Of a DNA stretch of 41,765 bases, positions 1 through 8,783 are shown in pieces. Each line of letters begins with the position of its first letter. The stretch's first letter is position 1. The stretch comes from Acidobacteriaceae bacterium (lineage in GTDB: Bacteria; Acidobacteriota; Terriglobia; Terriglobales; Acidobacteriaceae): the NCBI GenBank assembly GCA_003151435.1, contig PLXP01000127.1:1-41765 (forward strand). Reading direction: 5' to 3'. Both the position numbers and the translations under genes were made by a program. The notes beneath the pieces were generated by a model that saw only the letters and a list, made by a program, of their open reading frames with translations, was not told where the DNA came from and did no database searches.

Positions 1-305
1 ACCAGCCGCCGCAGCGAGTCCGCCGTGCCATAGCGCGTAGGAATGCTTCCCTGCTGATTCTTGGTTCCCAGGTCGCGCGGGTCGTAGATGCCATAACCAT
101 CGCAGCCGGCGCCATCGCCGCCCTGGGCCTTGCTAGCGGGAGGAAGCTGGATGCGATCGAAACCGACGCTTGCAAGGTTTTGGGCTTCGGCGGCAAGCAG
201 GTCCCACAGCCATGGTTTGCCGGGGTCGGTACTCGGCGCCGGCACCGTGACCTTGTTGCCCCACTTATCAAAGAACCTGCCCCAGCCAATCAGGCTAACT
301 GTCAT
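1..305 (-). CDS. Alpha-amylase (GH13)-like protein, N-terminal part, truncated by the left window edge
   Basis: Hand translation from ATG at 303-305 (minus): MTVSLIGWGRFFDKWGNKVTVPAPSTDPGKPWLWDLLAAEAQNLASVGFDRIQLPPASKAQGGDGAGCDGYGIYDPRDLGTKNQQGSIPTRYGTADSLRRL, open to the edge. 'LPPASK...GYGIYDPRDLG...QQGSIPTRYGT' matches the conserved N-terminal GH13 alpha-amylase pattern. Absent from the ORF track because it has no stop in the window. Confidence 0.8.
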   Translation of the reverse strand, partial: MTVSLIGWGRFFDKWGNKVTVPAPSTDPGKPWLWDLLAAEAQNLASVGFDRIQLPPASKAQGGDGAGCDGYGIYDPRDLGTKNQQGSIPTRYGTADSLRRL

Positions 306-370
306 AGGCTAAGAACCTCCTGGAAGCTACCCAAGACAACACCATCCAATGAACTGACAGCCCCTCAATA

Positions 371-433
371 GTGACTCAGAATCGGCGAACGTTACAGATA
401 AATACGATTGATTGCATTGCAAATCTGAGTCAC
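371..433. repeat. Perfect 10-bp inverted repeat GTGACTCAGA (371-380) / TCTGAGTCAC (424-433), 43-nt spacer
   Basis: Read directly; lies between the Imm52-like ORF 3' end (446) and the amylase-like start (305). Confidence 0.75.
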
Positions 434-445
434 AACGCTCGTTCG

Positions 446-1660
446 CTAACCTTGGAACGCGTTATACACATCTACCAACCTGTTCCCCTCCATGACGACC
501 GAATAGGCGTCCAGAAAGGGATTCCTTTCAGTATGCCCACTGACGACAGTGCTCCTCATGATCGGGTCACGCAAAAGCCATTTCCCGCCTAACTCCCTGG
601 TCACAACCTTACCTAGATACGCGCCTATTGCCGGGATAAGATCTGCGGCGAGAAACTCGCGCTTGAACTCCTCGCGGGGAGGGTGATGAGCAAAGTGCGC
701 ATCCAGCGCCTGCAACGCCGAGCGAGAATATCCAAAGACCTCATGCAGGTCGCCATGATAGTAAACAACCACGGCTTCGGCCAGCAGCTCGGGATCGGTG
801 TAAGGCGTGCCTTCAGGTGACAGCACGGTCTGCTGTTCGAACGCGGAACCCTGGCCAGCTTTCTTTTCGTCAGAATCAATATCTTCGGTGTCGGCTTCCG
901 AGCTTTGCAACTGCGTTGCTGAGGGTACTCCGCTGCATTTCTTTTCGGGATTGGTGATGTCAAAGAAGAATTGAGCCCCGATGCGATCGGCAATCTGCTT
1001 GTCCTGCCTCTGCCGTTCGGTTTGGCTGCCGGAGTAAGGCGACTCGCGAACCACGAGCAGGAGGCCTTTCCCACCCAGGTCGACCACACGATGGACGGGA
1101 AGTTGGCTTAACTTGTCTTTCCCCCACTGCTCTACGAACATCTCGCCGACGATCGTGAGCCAGTAAATGCCAGGCAAGCACTGGCCAAGTTCGAGCCCCA
1201 CCTTCCTGTGAACTTCTCCATATTTCGTAGTCTCAATGAGCCAATGCTTCGCCTTCCAATCCTCTTCTGGCGCGGCGCCTCCAAATGCGGCTGGAAACTT
1301 CGTGAATAGCCGCGCGATAAAATCGACGAATTGCTCCGTCCGTTCTGCCTCATCGAAGAACTTGTCGTCGAGCTCGATGTACCAATCGGAGATGCCGGTG
1401 CGGCTCCATTGAAGCGACGCCTGAAATTTGAACTTTACACCCTTTAGAAAGATGCTTCCGCCCGGAGCACCCGGCGCGCCTGACAGCATTTCCGCGGGAT
1501 CAGACATATTCTTGCGATCAAATTTCTGCTTCGCTTCCTCGCTTCTCCCATACCGGTTTGGTGCAAAGGGGGATCCCTTTCCGCCGAAGAACTCCAGGAG
1601 TTCGCCGGCCTTGTAAGGCGTGTCACACTTGTTTGTCGTGAAGGCGGTTAGCCTCAACAT
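446..1660 (-). CDS. Immunity protein 52-like / T6SS-immunity-like protein, 404 aa
   Basis: ORF immediately downstream of the DUF4157 toxin-like gene. Segment 'LPGIYWLTIVGEMFVEQWGKDKLSQLPVHRVVDLGGKGLLLVVRESPYSG...IADRIGAQFFFD' resembles the Imm52/type VI immunity pattern. Confidence 0.55.
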   Translation of the reverse strand: MLRLTAFTTNKCDTPYKAGELLEFFGGKGSPFAPNRYGRSEEAKQKFDRKNMSDPAEMLSGAPGAPGGSIFLKGVKFKFQASLQWSRTGISDWYIELDDKFFDEAERTEQFVDFIARLFTKFPAAFGGAAPEEDWKAKHWLIETTKYGEVHRKVGLELGQCLPGIYWLTIVGEMFVEQWGKDKLSQLPVHRVVDLGGKGLLLVVRESPYSGSQTERQRQDKQIADRIGAQFFFDITNPEKKCSGVPSATQLQSSEADTEDIDSDEKKAGQGSAFEQQTVLSPEGTPYTDPELLAEAVVVYYHGDLHEVFGYSRSALQALDAHFAHHPPREEFKREFLAADLIPAIGAYLGKVVTRELGGKWLLRDPIMRSTVVSGHTERNPFLDAYSVVMEGNRLVDVYNAFQG

Positions 1661-1678
1661 CTACTTCTCCTCAGCACG

Positions 1679-4600
1679 TCACTTGACCTTGACGTCGGCG
1701 TCTGTAATTACATAATGAACTACATCCGCCTTGGCGGCGAGCGGGCCGCTCAGTTCTGTCTTGCCCTCTGAATGAGTACTCGAACGAACAATCAATGCAA
1801 ACGACCTCGCCCCGGTCACTGGGGTCTTATCTTTATTCCTCACCCTTCCGGCATGTGCGGGCATGTCAGCCTTGGCGATCATATAAAAACTCTCCAGTTG
1901 ATCGGTGTAGGGCAACGACTTCCAATCTTTAGCATCTCCAACTACCGATCCTGTCATGAAATCAGGAATGACGGAATCCCAGCTTCGACTGAGTTTTACT
2001 TCGAAGGAAGTGGAGTTCTTGCCCACTCCATAGACGATTTGTATCCACTTTGCTTCGTCCTGTTTGCCCGCCTTGAAGGCCGCCCTCTGTTTCAGATAGG
2101 CGAGCGGCTGAACGAAGGTGTCCCCGTTCTGCTTCCCCTTCAAATATGCCTCGTAGCCGTCCGCTGATCCCTTATATCGATCGAGGATGCCCGGTTCCGT
2201 TTTGGCCAATGCCACCATTCTTTCGCTCACCTGCGTTGGAGATGTAATGGTCTTCAAAGCTTCTAGCGCCTTTTTCCTCGCCGCAGGACTCATCAGATCG
2301 TTGCCGACCTTGGCTTTTTTCTGTTTTCCTGAGACCTTTTCGCTTGCCGAAGCGTCGAAATGCAGCGTTTCGACCTTGTCGTCCTTTGACTCAACAACAA
2401 GATCGAGGGTCAGGAGTTTGTACTTGCTCTTGATCGGTCCCAGCTTGCCGCGCGTCTCCTGCTCGTCGAAACCTTCTTCCGGCACCAGTGCTTCCGCGTC
2501 GCCGATGGCCGCCAGCTTGGCCTTGGTCTTCTCCTCTTCTGTACGCTCGTCGGGCTTGTCTTTGCCGCCGAAGAGCTTGACGAAGAGGGCCTTGGCCTTG
2601 GTGATGATCCAGTTGATGGCGGTATCGAGCGCCTTGTCGACCGTTTCCTGGACCTTCTTGATCACCGCTAGAATCTTGCTCGCAATGCCGCCGAGCCCGA
2701 GGAAGCCCGCCAGGAAGCTGATGGCCAGCGAAAGCAGCCCCTCGAGCGCACCCTCCACTTTCTCTGCGGCGGCTGCGATTTGGCCGGCGGAAATGGCGAC
2801 GATGGAGTCGACGAAGGCTTTGACGGCTGCGGCGATCTTGGCCAGCTTCTGCACGAAGACCATGATCGAGTCGTAGATGGAGATGATCGCCGAGATGAAT
2901 CCGGCCCCAGGGATGAAGAGCGAGATGAGCTTCGGGACCGCCTTCTTGATGATTGCGTCGGTGACAAAGCCGACGATGCCGTCGATCACCATGTCCTTGA
3001 GATTGGTGAGCTTCTCCTTGATCAGCTCCCAGGCCTCCGCCGGGCCGCCGTGCAGCAGGGCCTTGACGACATCAAAGGCCAATTCGAGCCCGGCCATGAT
3101 CTTTTCGCCGTTCGGTCCCAGCGCCTTGACGATCTTGGCGCGAATCTGCGCCCAGGTGACGCCAAGCACGCTCAAGGCGAACATGCCGAACTCAGACAAA
3201 GTGAAAGCCTTTGGGATATAAACTCCGGGAAGCGCGCCAACGAGCCAGTCGATCAGAGCCTTCTTGAGATGCTCGCCGAAGTTCTTGACGAAATTACTCA
3301 GGCCAAGCTTGGCTGCATCGATCAGGTGGCCTACAAAGACCAGGGGGTGCTTGAGGATGTTCTTGAAGGCCGCGCCCACCTTCCTGAGATAGGGCATGAC
3401 GGCCGGCGCGACCACTTCGAAGATAAGCTGCAGCAGATCCCAGACCTTGCCGCCAGCCCAACTGATGAAGTTGACCAGGAACTTCCCGAACACGCCCACG
3501 ATCTTCATGAAGCCGCCGGGAAGATCGAGGATGTCAGACCACTCGAGCGATTTGAGGGTCTTGATGAAGAGATCGGGAATCTGCGATACGAAGCCCAGAA
3601 GCCCGGAGAGCACACTCTGGAACCATGCGAAGGCGCGCGCAACGGCGTTGGCCTTCTTGATGTTCTCCCATATCTCTTCTTCATGAATCAGCTTCATGAA
3701 GCCGCCGATCAGGTTTTCGGGGGTGCGCGGCACGGCTTCGCCGGTGATGGGGTTCTTCCCCATCACCGCGATTAGCAGATCCCATCCAGCGGTCCCCTCA
3801 GCGAGCTTGGCAATGGGTTTGAGGATGGCCTCGCGAACAAACTTCCAGATGCCTTCGACCAGGCCTACGACGAAGTTCTTGATGCGATCGATGGGATCGG
3901 TGAAGATGCGTTTGGCGCGGTCCCAGACATCGCCGAGGTGGAAGATGTCGGTCCAACTCAGGCTGTCGAGGAAGTCCATCAGCGACTTCTTGATGGAACT
4001 GCCGATCATGCCGAGCGTTTCGATCTGCTCTGAGACCCAATTGCCGACCTTGTCGAAGACGCCGTATTTATCGAGCGCCTGGGTGATTTGCGCTCCGCCG
4101 GGGATAAATTCGACGACAGCGCGAAGAACGTTGGCGGGGCTGCGCTCCACGTGCTCCATGTTGATGGGATTGACACCGAGCACGATGGTGAACATCCTGA
4201 AGCCCGGAATGTTGTAGGCCGCGTTGGCGAGGTAGTCCAAAGCATCGCTGATGCCCAGGCGCTGCACACGGGGCGAGGCCACTCGCTCGCGAACTGCAAA
4301 ACCCTGGCCACTTTGCACAGCCGCGGCCGCCTGATCGGCCTCGCGCTCATAACGATCACTGCGGTCAGAAGACCACGCCTGAATCGCTGGCGCGGCGTGC
4401 TGTTGCTGGATGACGTGAGCGGCTTCGTGGGAGATAAGGGTTAGATCGGTCGGGTGCTCGCCGTGTCCGAGGAAGATGTCGTTGCCGAAGGTGAAGGCAC
4501 GCGCGGATAGCGACTGCGCCTTGCGCTCAGCGGCGGTGCTGGCATGCAACCGCACCGAGCTAAGGTCGACCATCAGGCTGTTCTGAATTGCCTCCTTTAT

Positions 4601-5116
4601 GTGCGGCGCCAGTGGCTGTCCCGGGCCCATTCCCGCGCTCTGTGCCGGAGCGAGTGGGGCGAGTTTGGGTCGGGGTTTCGATCCTGCGCCAACGGGACCG
4701 GAAGGTCGTGGCGGCGCTGGCGCGGGTGCAACAGCCGAGGGTACGACAGCCTTCAATGGAACGGGGACGGCAGCAGCGGACTTGGGTGCGGCAAAGACAT
4801 CTGCTGGCGGCATGTGCGCGGCGGGCTTAGGAGCAACTGAAGCAGATGACACAGCCGTAGAGGGAACTGCGATGGAGGTAGAAGGCTTGGGTGCAGCGAT
4901 CAAGGCCGGCCCAGCAGCCGCCTTCGTTTGCGCGGTTGGATGCTGCGCAGCCAAACCCGACTTCACAAAAGCAGGCAGCGCGGGGGCGGATGCTCGCACA
5001 GATGCCGGCGTTTCCTGCCTCGGTCCCGACGCAGCCTTTGCCGGAGCGCGGCTGACGACCGCACTTCGTGGCGCAGAGGCAGCGGGTTTGGGAGCGGCAG
5101 TGACAGTGGCTGGCAT
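1679..5116 (-). CDS. DUF4157 (eCIS core) domain polymorphic toxin / putative eCIS cargo, 1145 aa
   Basis: Ala/Pro-rich N-terminus; DUF4157 signature 'VRLHASTAAERKAQSLSARAFTFGNDIFLGHGEHPTDLTLISHEAAHVIQQ' with HExxH; long amphipathic helical region; C-terminal 'IPDFMTGSVVGDAKDW..LPYTDQLESFYMIAK' resembling a PD-(D/E)xK nuclease. Confidence 0.88.
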   Translation of the reverse strand: MPATVTAAPKPAASAPRSAVVSRAPAKAASGPRQETPASVRASAPALPAFVKSGLAAQHPTAQTKAAAGPALIAAPKPSTSIAVPSTAVSSASVAPKPAAHMPPADVFAAPKSAAAVPVPLKAVVPSAVAPAPAPPRPSGPVGAGSKPRPKLAPLAPAQSAGMGPGQPLAPHIKEAIQNSLMVDLSSVRLHASTAAERKAQSLSARAFTFGNDIFLGHGEHPTDLTLISHEAAHVIQQQHAAPAIQAWSSDRSDRYEREADQAAAAVQSGQGFAVRERVASPRVQRLGISDALDYLANAAYNIPGFRMFTIVLGVNPINMEHVERSPANVLRAVVEFIPGGAQITQALDKYGVFDKVGNWVSEQIETLGMIGSSIKKSLMDFLDSLSWTDIFHLGDVWDRAKRIFTDPIDRIKNFVVGLVEGIWKFVREAILKPIAKLAEGTAGWDLLIAVMGKNPITGEAVPRTPENLIGGFMKLIHEEEIWENIKKANAVARAFAWFQSVLSGLLGFVSQIPDLFIKTLKSLEWSDILDLPGGFMKIVGVFGKFLVNFISWAGGKVWDLLQLIFEVVAPAVMPYLRKVGAAFKNILKHPLVFVGHLIDAAKLGLSNFVKNFGEHLKKALIDWLVGALPGVYIPKAFTLSEFGMFALSVLGVTWAQIRAKIVKALGPNGEKIMAGLELAFDVVKALLHGGPAEAWELIKEKLTNLKDMVIDGIVGFVTDAIIKKAVPKLISLFIPGAGFISAIISIYDSIMVFVQKLAKIAAAVKAFVDSIVAISAGQIAAAAEKVEGALEGLLSLAISFLAGFLGLGGIASKILAVIKKVQETVDKALDTAINWIITKAKALFVKLFGGKDKPDERTEEEKTKAKLAAIGDAEALVPEEGFDEQETRGKLGPIKSKYKLLTLDLVVESKDDKVETLHFDASASEKVSGKQKKAKVGNDLMSPAARKKALEALKTITSPTQVSERMVALAKTEPGILDRYKGSADGYEAYLKGKQNGDTFVQPLAYLKQRAAFKAGKQDEAKWIQIVYGVGKNSTSFEVKLSRSWDSVIPDFMTGSVVGDAKDWKSLPYTDQLESFYMIAKADMPAHAGRVRNKDKTPVTGARSFALIVRSSTHSEGKTELSGPLAAKADVVHYVITDADVKVK

Positions 5117-5133
5117 TGTGAACTCCGCGTCCT

Positions 5134-7137
5134 TCAGGGCTGAACTGGAGTTTGCGCGGCTTGTGACTTCTTCAGCTCATTGGGGAGTTGCCGACTCAAT
5201 TTTCCATACTCACTCGTGATTCCGGTCAGCAAATGACAATATTGAATGGTCTTGCCATCCTGGGCGGCGTCCACCGCGGCGCGCAAAACCGCATTGCGAA
5301 TTTGTCCCCCGGTGAGTTCGGCAACAGCCGCAAGCAAATTCAACTGTCCAGGGTTGACGCTGTGTTCCATGCCGAGGTGGGCCACCCATAACGCACGACG
5401 CTCTTCAGGCCCGGGCAATGGAAACGAGAGGATGGCGTCGAAGCGACGGGAGAATGCGTCGTCGAAGCGGCTGCGGCCATTGCTGGTGAGAATCGTCATG
5501 CCGTCGTAGCTCTCCATGCGCTGCAGCAGGTAGTTCGTCTGCGCGTTGGCAAAACGGTCGTTGGCTTCGTGGACGTCTGTTCGCTTGCCAAAAAGAGAGT
5601 CGGCCTCATCGAACAACAACAGGACTTCGTTCTGCTCCGCTCGCGCCAGCAACTGGCTCAGGTTCTTTTCGGTTTCGCCAATGTACTTCGAAGTGATGGC
5701 CGAAAGATCGACGCGAAACAGGGGAATGCCCAGCCGCGTTGCGAGCCAGGCGACGGCCAGAGTTTTTCCCGTGCCCGATGGTCCCACGAAAAGCGCACGC
5801 ACCGAGGGCCGATAGCGCGCCTGGATCGAGGGGCCGAGCGAATGCGAAAACCGTTCGCGCAGACGGCAGCGAGTGACCAGCGATTCAAGTTCGTAACGTA
5901 ACCCGGCATTCGCGACCAGCGCGTCGTCCCCGACTTCATCGGGAATCAGTTCGGCGAGCGCTCCCAAACCAACCGAGTCACCGCGACGCGACACCGCGCG
6001 GATATCAGCGTAGGAGAGTTGCGGTTCGTCATTGCCGTCTTCGAGCGCAGAGCGTTCTTCACGAGCCTTTGCCGCCAGTGTGGCGATGCGGCCGGCGGCA
6101 TGACGATGAGCGCCGGCCAGTTGGGCAGCCAGTGCACGATCGCCTACTGCCGCGGACCATAACTCGGTCCGCTCCGATGCGGAAGGTGTTTCGAGACGCC
6201 AGTCAAGCAGGGTTCGATCGTCGGATTCGAATTCGCCTTCCGGGCCGGTGAGGAGAATGACGGGGCCGAAGAAGCCGGGGATGACTGGAATCGTCCTCCG
6301 CTCACCCGGCACGAGCCAGTGGGCGAACACCGGGATGAGGCCATTCAGGATGAGCCAGGGCGCCATGCCCATCAAGTGATCGGTGGGTACAAGGATGGCT
6401 CGTGCCGCACAATGCGAGCACACCTGGGCCGCCGCCGCGCGGGCTTCAAGAGCATCACCGCAGCGAATGATAAGCGCGTGCGCGGTGCCATCGGCACCTC
6501 GCAGTCTTCTGGCGAGCGCTACGGCGCGTGTATCGGAGGTCTTGCCCAACGGGATCGGATATTGTTCGAAGGCCACGAGCGAGGTACCGGGCCAGCAACT
6601 ATCCATCTTCTGCAATGCGAGAGCCGTCGGCAGCGGAATGCGTATCTGGCGCTCGGGAAGTGGAAGGTCCTCTCCGCACAGCTCGAGCAGGCCGCAGCGA
6701 ACGGCATTTCCCTGCCCCAGCAGGTGGATTGCATGGTGGAGATCATCGTCGGCATAGGCCTGCGCAACCAGACCAATCGTAGGGCGGCTCAGCGCCAGGG
6801 GCTGCTGCAGATGCGACAACAGATGCCCGATCAACAAGTCCTGTTCAGCGGCGATGGCGAGACGTACGGCAAGAACTTCAACCGGGTCGAGGCGGAACTG
6901 TCGCGCAACTTCGGCCAGCGCGGCGTCGTCTTCCTCGGGATCATCGAGGTAACCGCGGAATGCGGCAAGGAGGGTTCTCCTGCCCTGAATGCGGCGGGCA
7001 GAGATCGCCTGCAAACGCATCTGGATGGTGTCGTCCAGGGTGTCGCACGAGTTCGCAAGTTTCGCCAGCCCGGCGAGGACGAACGCGAAGGCGTCGAGTT
7101 GATCTTCAATGACTGCTTTGCCTGTCCCATTCAGCAT
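5134..7137 (-). CDS. AAA+ ATPase of the eCIS type (Afp15-like)
   Basis: Walker A 'GPSGTGKT', Walker B 'LLLFDEADSLFGKRTDV', sensor 'TILTSN', and position near the end of the eCIS operon. Start moved from 7203 to MLNGTGKAVIEDQL at 7137, which avoids overlap with the upstream gene. Confidence 0.9.
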   Translation of the reverse strand: MLNGTGKAVIEDQLDAFAFVLAGLAKLANSCDTLDDTIQMRLQAISARRIQGRRTLLAAFRGYLDDPEEDDAALAEVARQFRLDPVEVLAVRLAIAAEQDLLIGHLLSHLQQPLALSRPTIGLVAQAYADDDLHHAIHLLGQGNAVRCGLLELCGEDLPLPERQIRIPLPTALALQKMDSCWPGTSLVAFEQYPIPLGKTSDTRAVALARRLRGADGTAHALIIRCGDALEARAAAAQVCSHCAARAILVPTDHLMGMAPWLILNGLIPVFAHWLVPGERRTIPVIPGFFGPVILLTGPEGEFESDDRTLLDWRLETPSASERTELWSAAVGDRALAAQLAGAHRHAAGRIATLAAKAREERSALEDGNDEPQLSYADIRAVSRRGDSVGLGALAELIPDEVGDDALVANAGLRYELESLVTRCRLRERFSHSLGPSIQARYRPSVRALFVGPSGTGKTLAVAWLATRLGIPLFRVDLSAITSKYIGETEKNLSQLLARAEQNEVLLLFDEADSLFGKRTDVHEANDRFANAQTNYLLQRMESYDGMTILTSNGRSRFDDAFSRRFDAILSFPLPGPEERRALWVAHLGMEHSVNPGQLNLLAAVAELTGGQIRNAVLRAAVDAAQDGKTIQYCHLLTGITSEYGKLSRQLPNELKKSQAAQTPVQP

Positions 7138-7142
7138 GGATG

Positions 7143-8780
7143 TCACCCCGGTTCGCGATCGCGGTAATGGAAGCGCACAACGCATCCAAACTGGCCGAAC
7201 CATGGCAGCCAGCCGGGGTCGATATCGAGCCCGATGCGCCGGATGCGAATGTCGGCCTCTGCAAGCGGAAGAGTGACATCAAGGTCTGTGCGGGTTCGCC
7301 ACACTTGGCCATTGCGAGTCACAATGTCGCGTACCGTAATTCTTCCCGCCCGCCAGCACCAGAGCTTTACGGCAACCACCCACGCATGCAGAAAGTATTC
7401 GCTGTCGAAGATCGCGCGATGCGAAATCGCGAGTCCTTGTGGCCAGATCTTGAGAGATGGATTTGCCAGCACTTCCGCGGGCAAGGCAAATGCCGGTTGC
7501 GCCTTATCGAGGCAGGAGAGAATCGGGTCGCTGTCGGCGACTCGGGCGCCAACGGCAAGCCCTCTCATGATCTCAATGACCAATCCAATTTCTGCGAGGG
7601 CGGGGCACGCATCGAGAGCGCCAGCGATTCCAAGGCGGCGAAGAACATTGAGCAGAAAATATAGTCCCGCAGCCTGCGTAGCCTCTCCCAACGAAGTTTG
7701 CGCTTGTGCGGGGTGCTCTGATGGATTGACGGGGGCAGGCGCATTTTCATTGAGCAAGCCTCGAAGGGCCGGCGAGTCATCGGACGAAGGTGTCGCGCTG
7801 TCGAGGTCATCCTCTGAAAGTTGACGGAGTGTTTGCGGCCCAAGACCGGCGGCGGCTTGCGCGGATGAAACCTCACGTTTCGCGCCGTTCTCGTCGTCAT
7901 CGAAGACAAGCGTCCGGCTCGTCGTGGGTCGGGAGATCGACGCGTCACGGTCCACCGGGTCGCGGCGTTGCTCTGCTTCCAAAAGCAGCAGGGTAGAGCG
8001 CGCGCGCTTCACCGCTGTGCCTGAACTCCACGACCCAGGTGAAAGACAAATCACAGCCTGGGCTGCAAGCCAAACGGTAGCAGGATCTTTCGATCCGAAA
8101 TACGCGGCGGCCTTTTGAAGAGCAGTCTTCATCTGGCTTGGCAACGGCACGGGAGGCGCATTTGACGCGAGGCCCTTAGGTCCCTCCAGTTCGTGAACCC
8201 ACTCGCGAATTGTCTGGGAAGGAATAGCGGAGAGAAGCGCTGCGGGGTCAGCGTTACCCAGCGCAGCAAAGAGGATAGCCGCCGCCGCGCCAGGCGCGAT
8301 AGCAGGTTGACGAAGGCGCTCAAGAATGGCCGGAATCTGCTGCGTATAGCTGGTCTCGTCAACAACGCCAAGCACAGAAGTTGAAAACCATTCCGGCTTC
8401 GCCCACTCAGTCCCGCGGCGGCGCAGAGCGTTGCGAAGCAGCATTTCCAGGGCTTCTTCGAGGTTGTTGAAGAAGATCGCATTGCTTGCGCCCGCATGGG
8501 GATCGGCGCCATGAATCGCCTGCGCGGCCACAGCCGCCAGCACCTGTTGGACCTGCTCAGTCCATACCCTGCGGTTGGCCGTGGCTGCGATGCCCGACAG
8601 CGAGACGCGGCGGAAGCAGTAAATGCGTCCCTCCACTTCGCCGGGAAGGTTCGCAAGACGGAGCGCCTCTTCGAGCGAGTAGGCAATGCGAGCGCGCGAG
8701 GCGCCTTCGCTCATCCGGACGTAGCTCCGCGCCACGTAGCGATCGAGCCGGTCGAGTTGTGGCGCTGCTCTGGATTGCAT
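7143..8780 (-). CDS. Hypothetical eCIS-operon protein, 545 aa
   Basis: Long ORF in operon register between the 1833-aa protein and the ATPase; no recognisable motif. Confidence 0.75.
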   Translation of the reverse strand: MQSRAAPQLDRLDRYVARSYVRMSEGASRARIAYSLEEALRLANLPGEVEGRIYCFRRVSLSGIAATANRRVWTEQVQQVLAAVAAQAIHGADPHAGASNAIFFNNLEEALEMLLRNALRRRGTEWAKPEWFSTSVLGVVDETSYTQQIPAILERLRQPAIAPGAAAAILFAALGNADPAALLSAIPSQTIREWVHELEGPKGLASNAPPVPLPSQMKTALQKAAAYFGSKDPATVWLAAQAVICLSPGSWSSGTAVKRARSTLLLLEAEQRRDPVDRDASISRPTTSRTLVFDDDENGAKREVSSAQAAAGLGPQTLRQLSEDDLDSATPSSDDSPALRGLLNENAPAPVNPSEHPAQAQTSLGEATQAAGLYFLLNVLRRLGIAGALDACPALAEIGLVIEIMRGLAVGARVADSDPILSCLDKAQPAFALPAEVLANPSLKIWPQGLAISHRAIFDSEYFLHAWVVAVKLWCWRAGRITVRDIVTRNGQVWRTRTDLDVTLPLAEADIRIRRIGLDIDPGWLPWFGQFGCVVRFHYRDREPG

Positions 8781-8783
8781 CGA

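Noticed and set aside
2780-3775. 331-aa plus-strand ORF inside the DUF4157 gene
   Set aside because: Antisense shadow of a well-supported minus-strand gene in GC-rich DNA; no recognisable domain.
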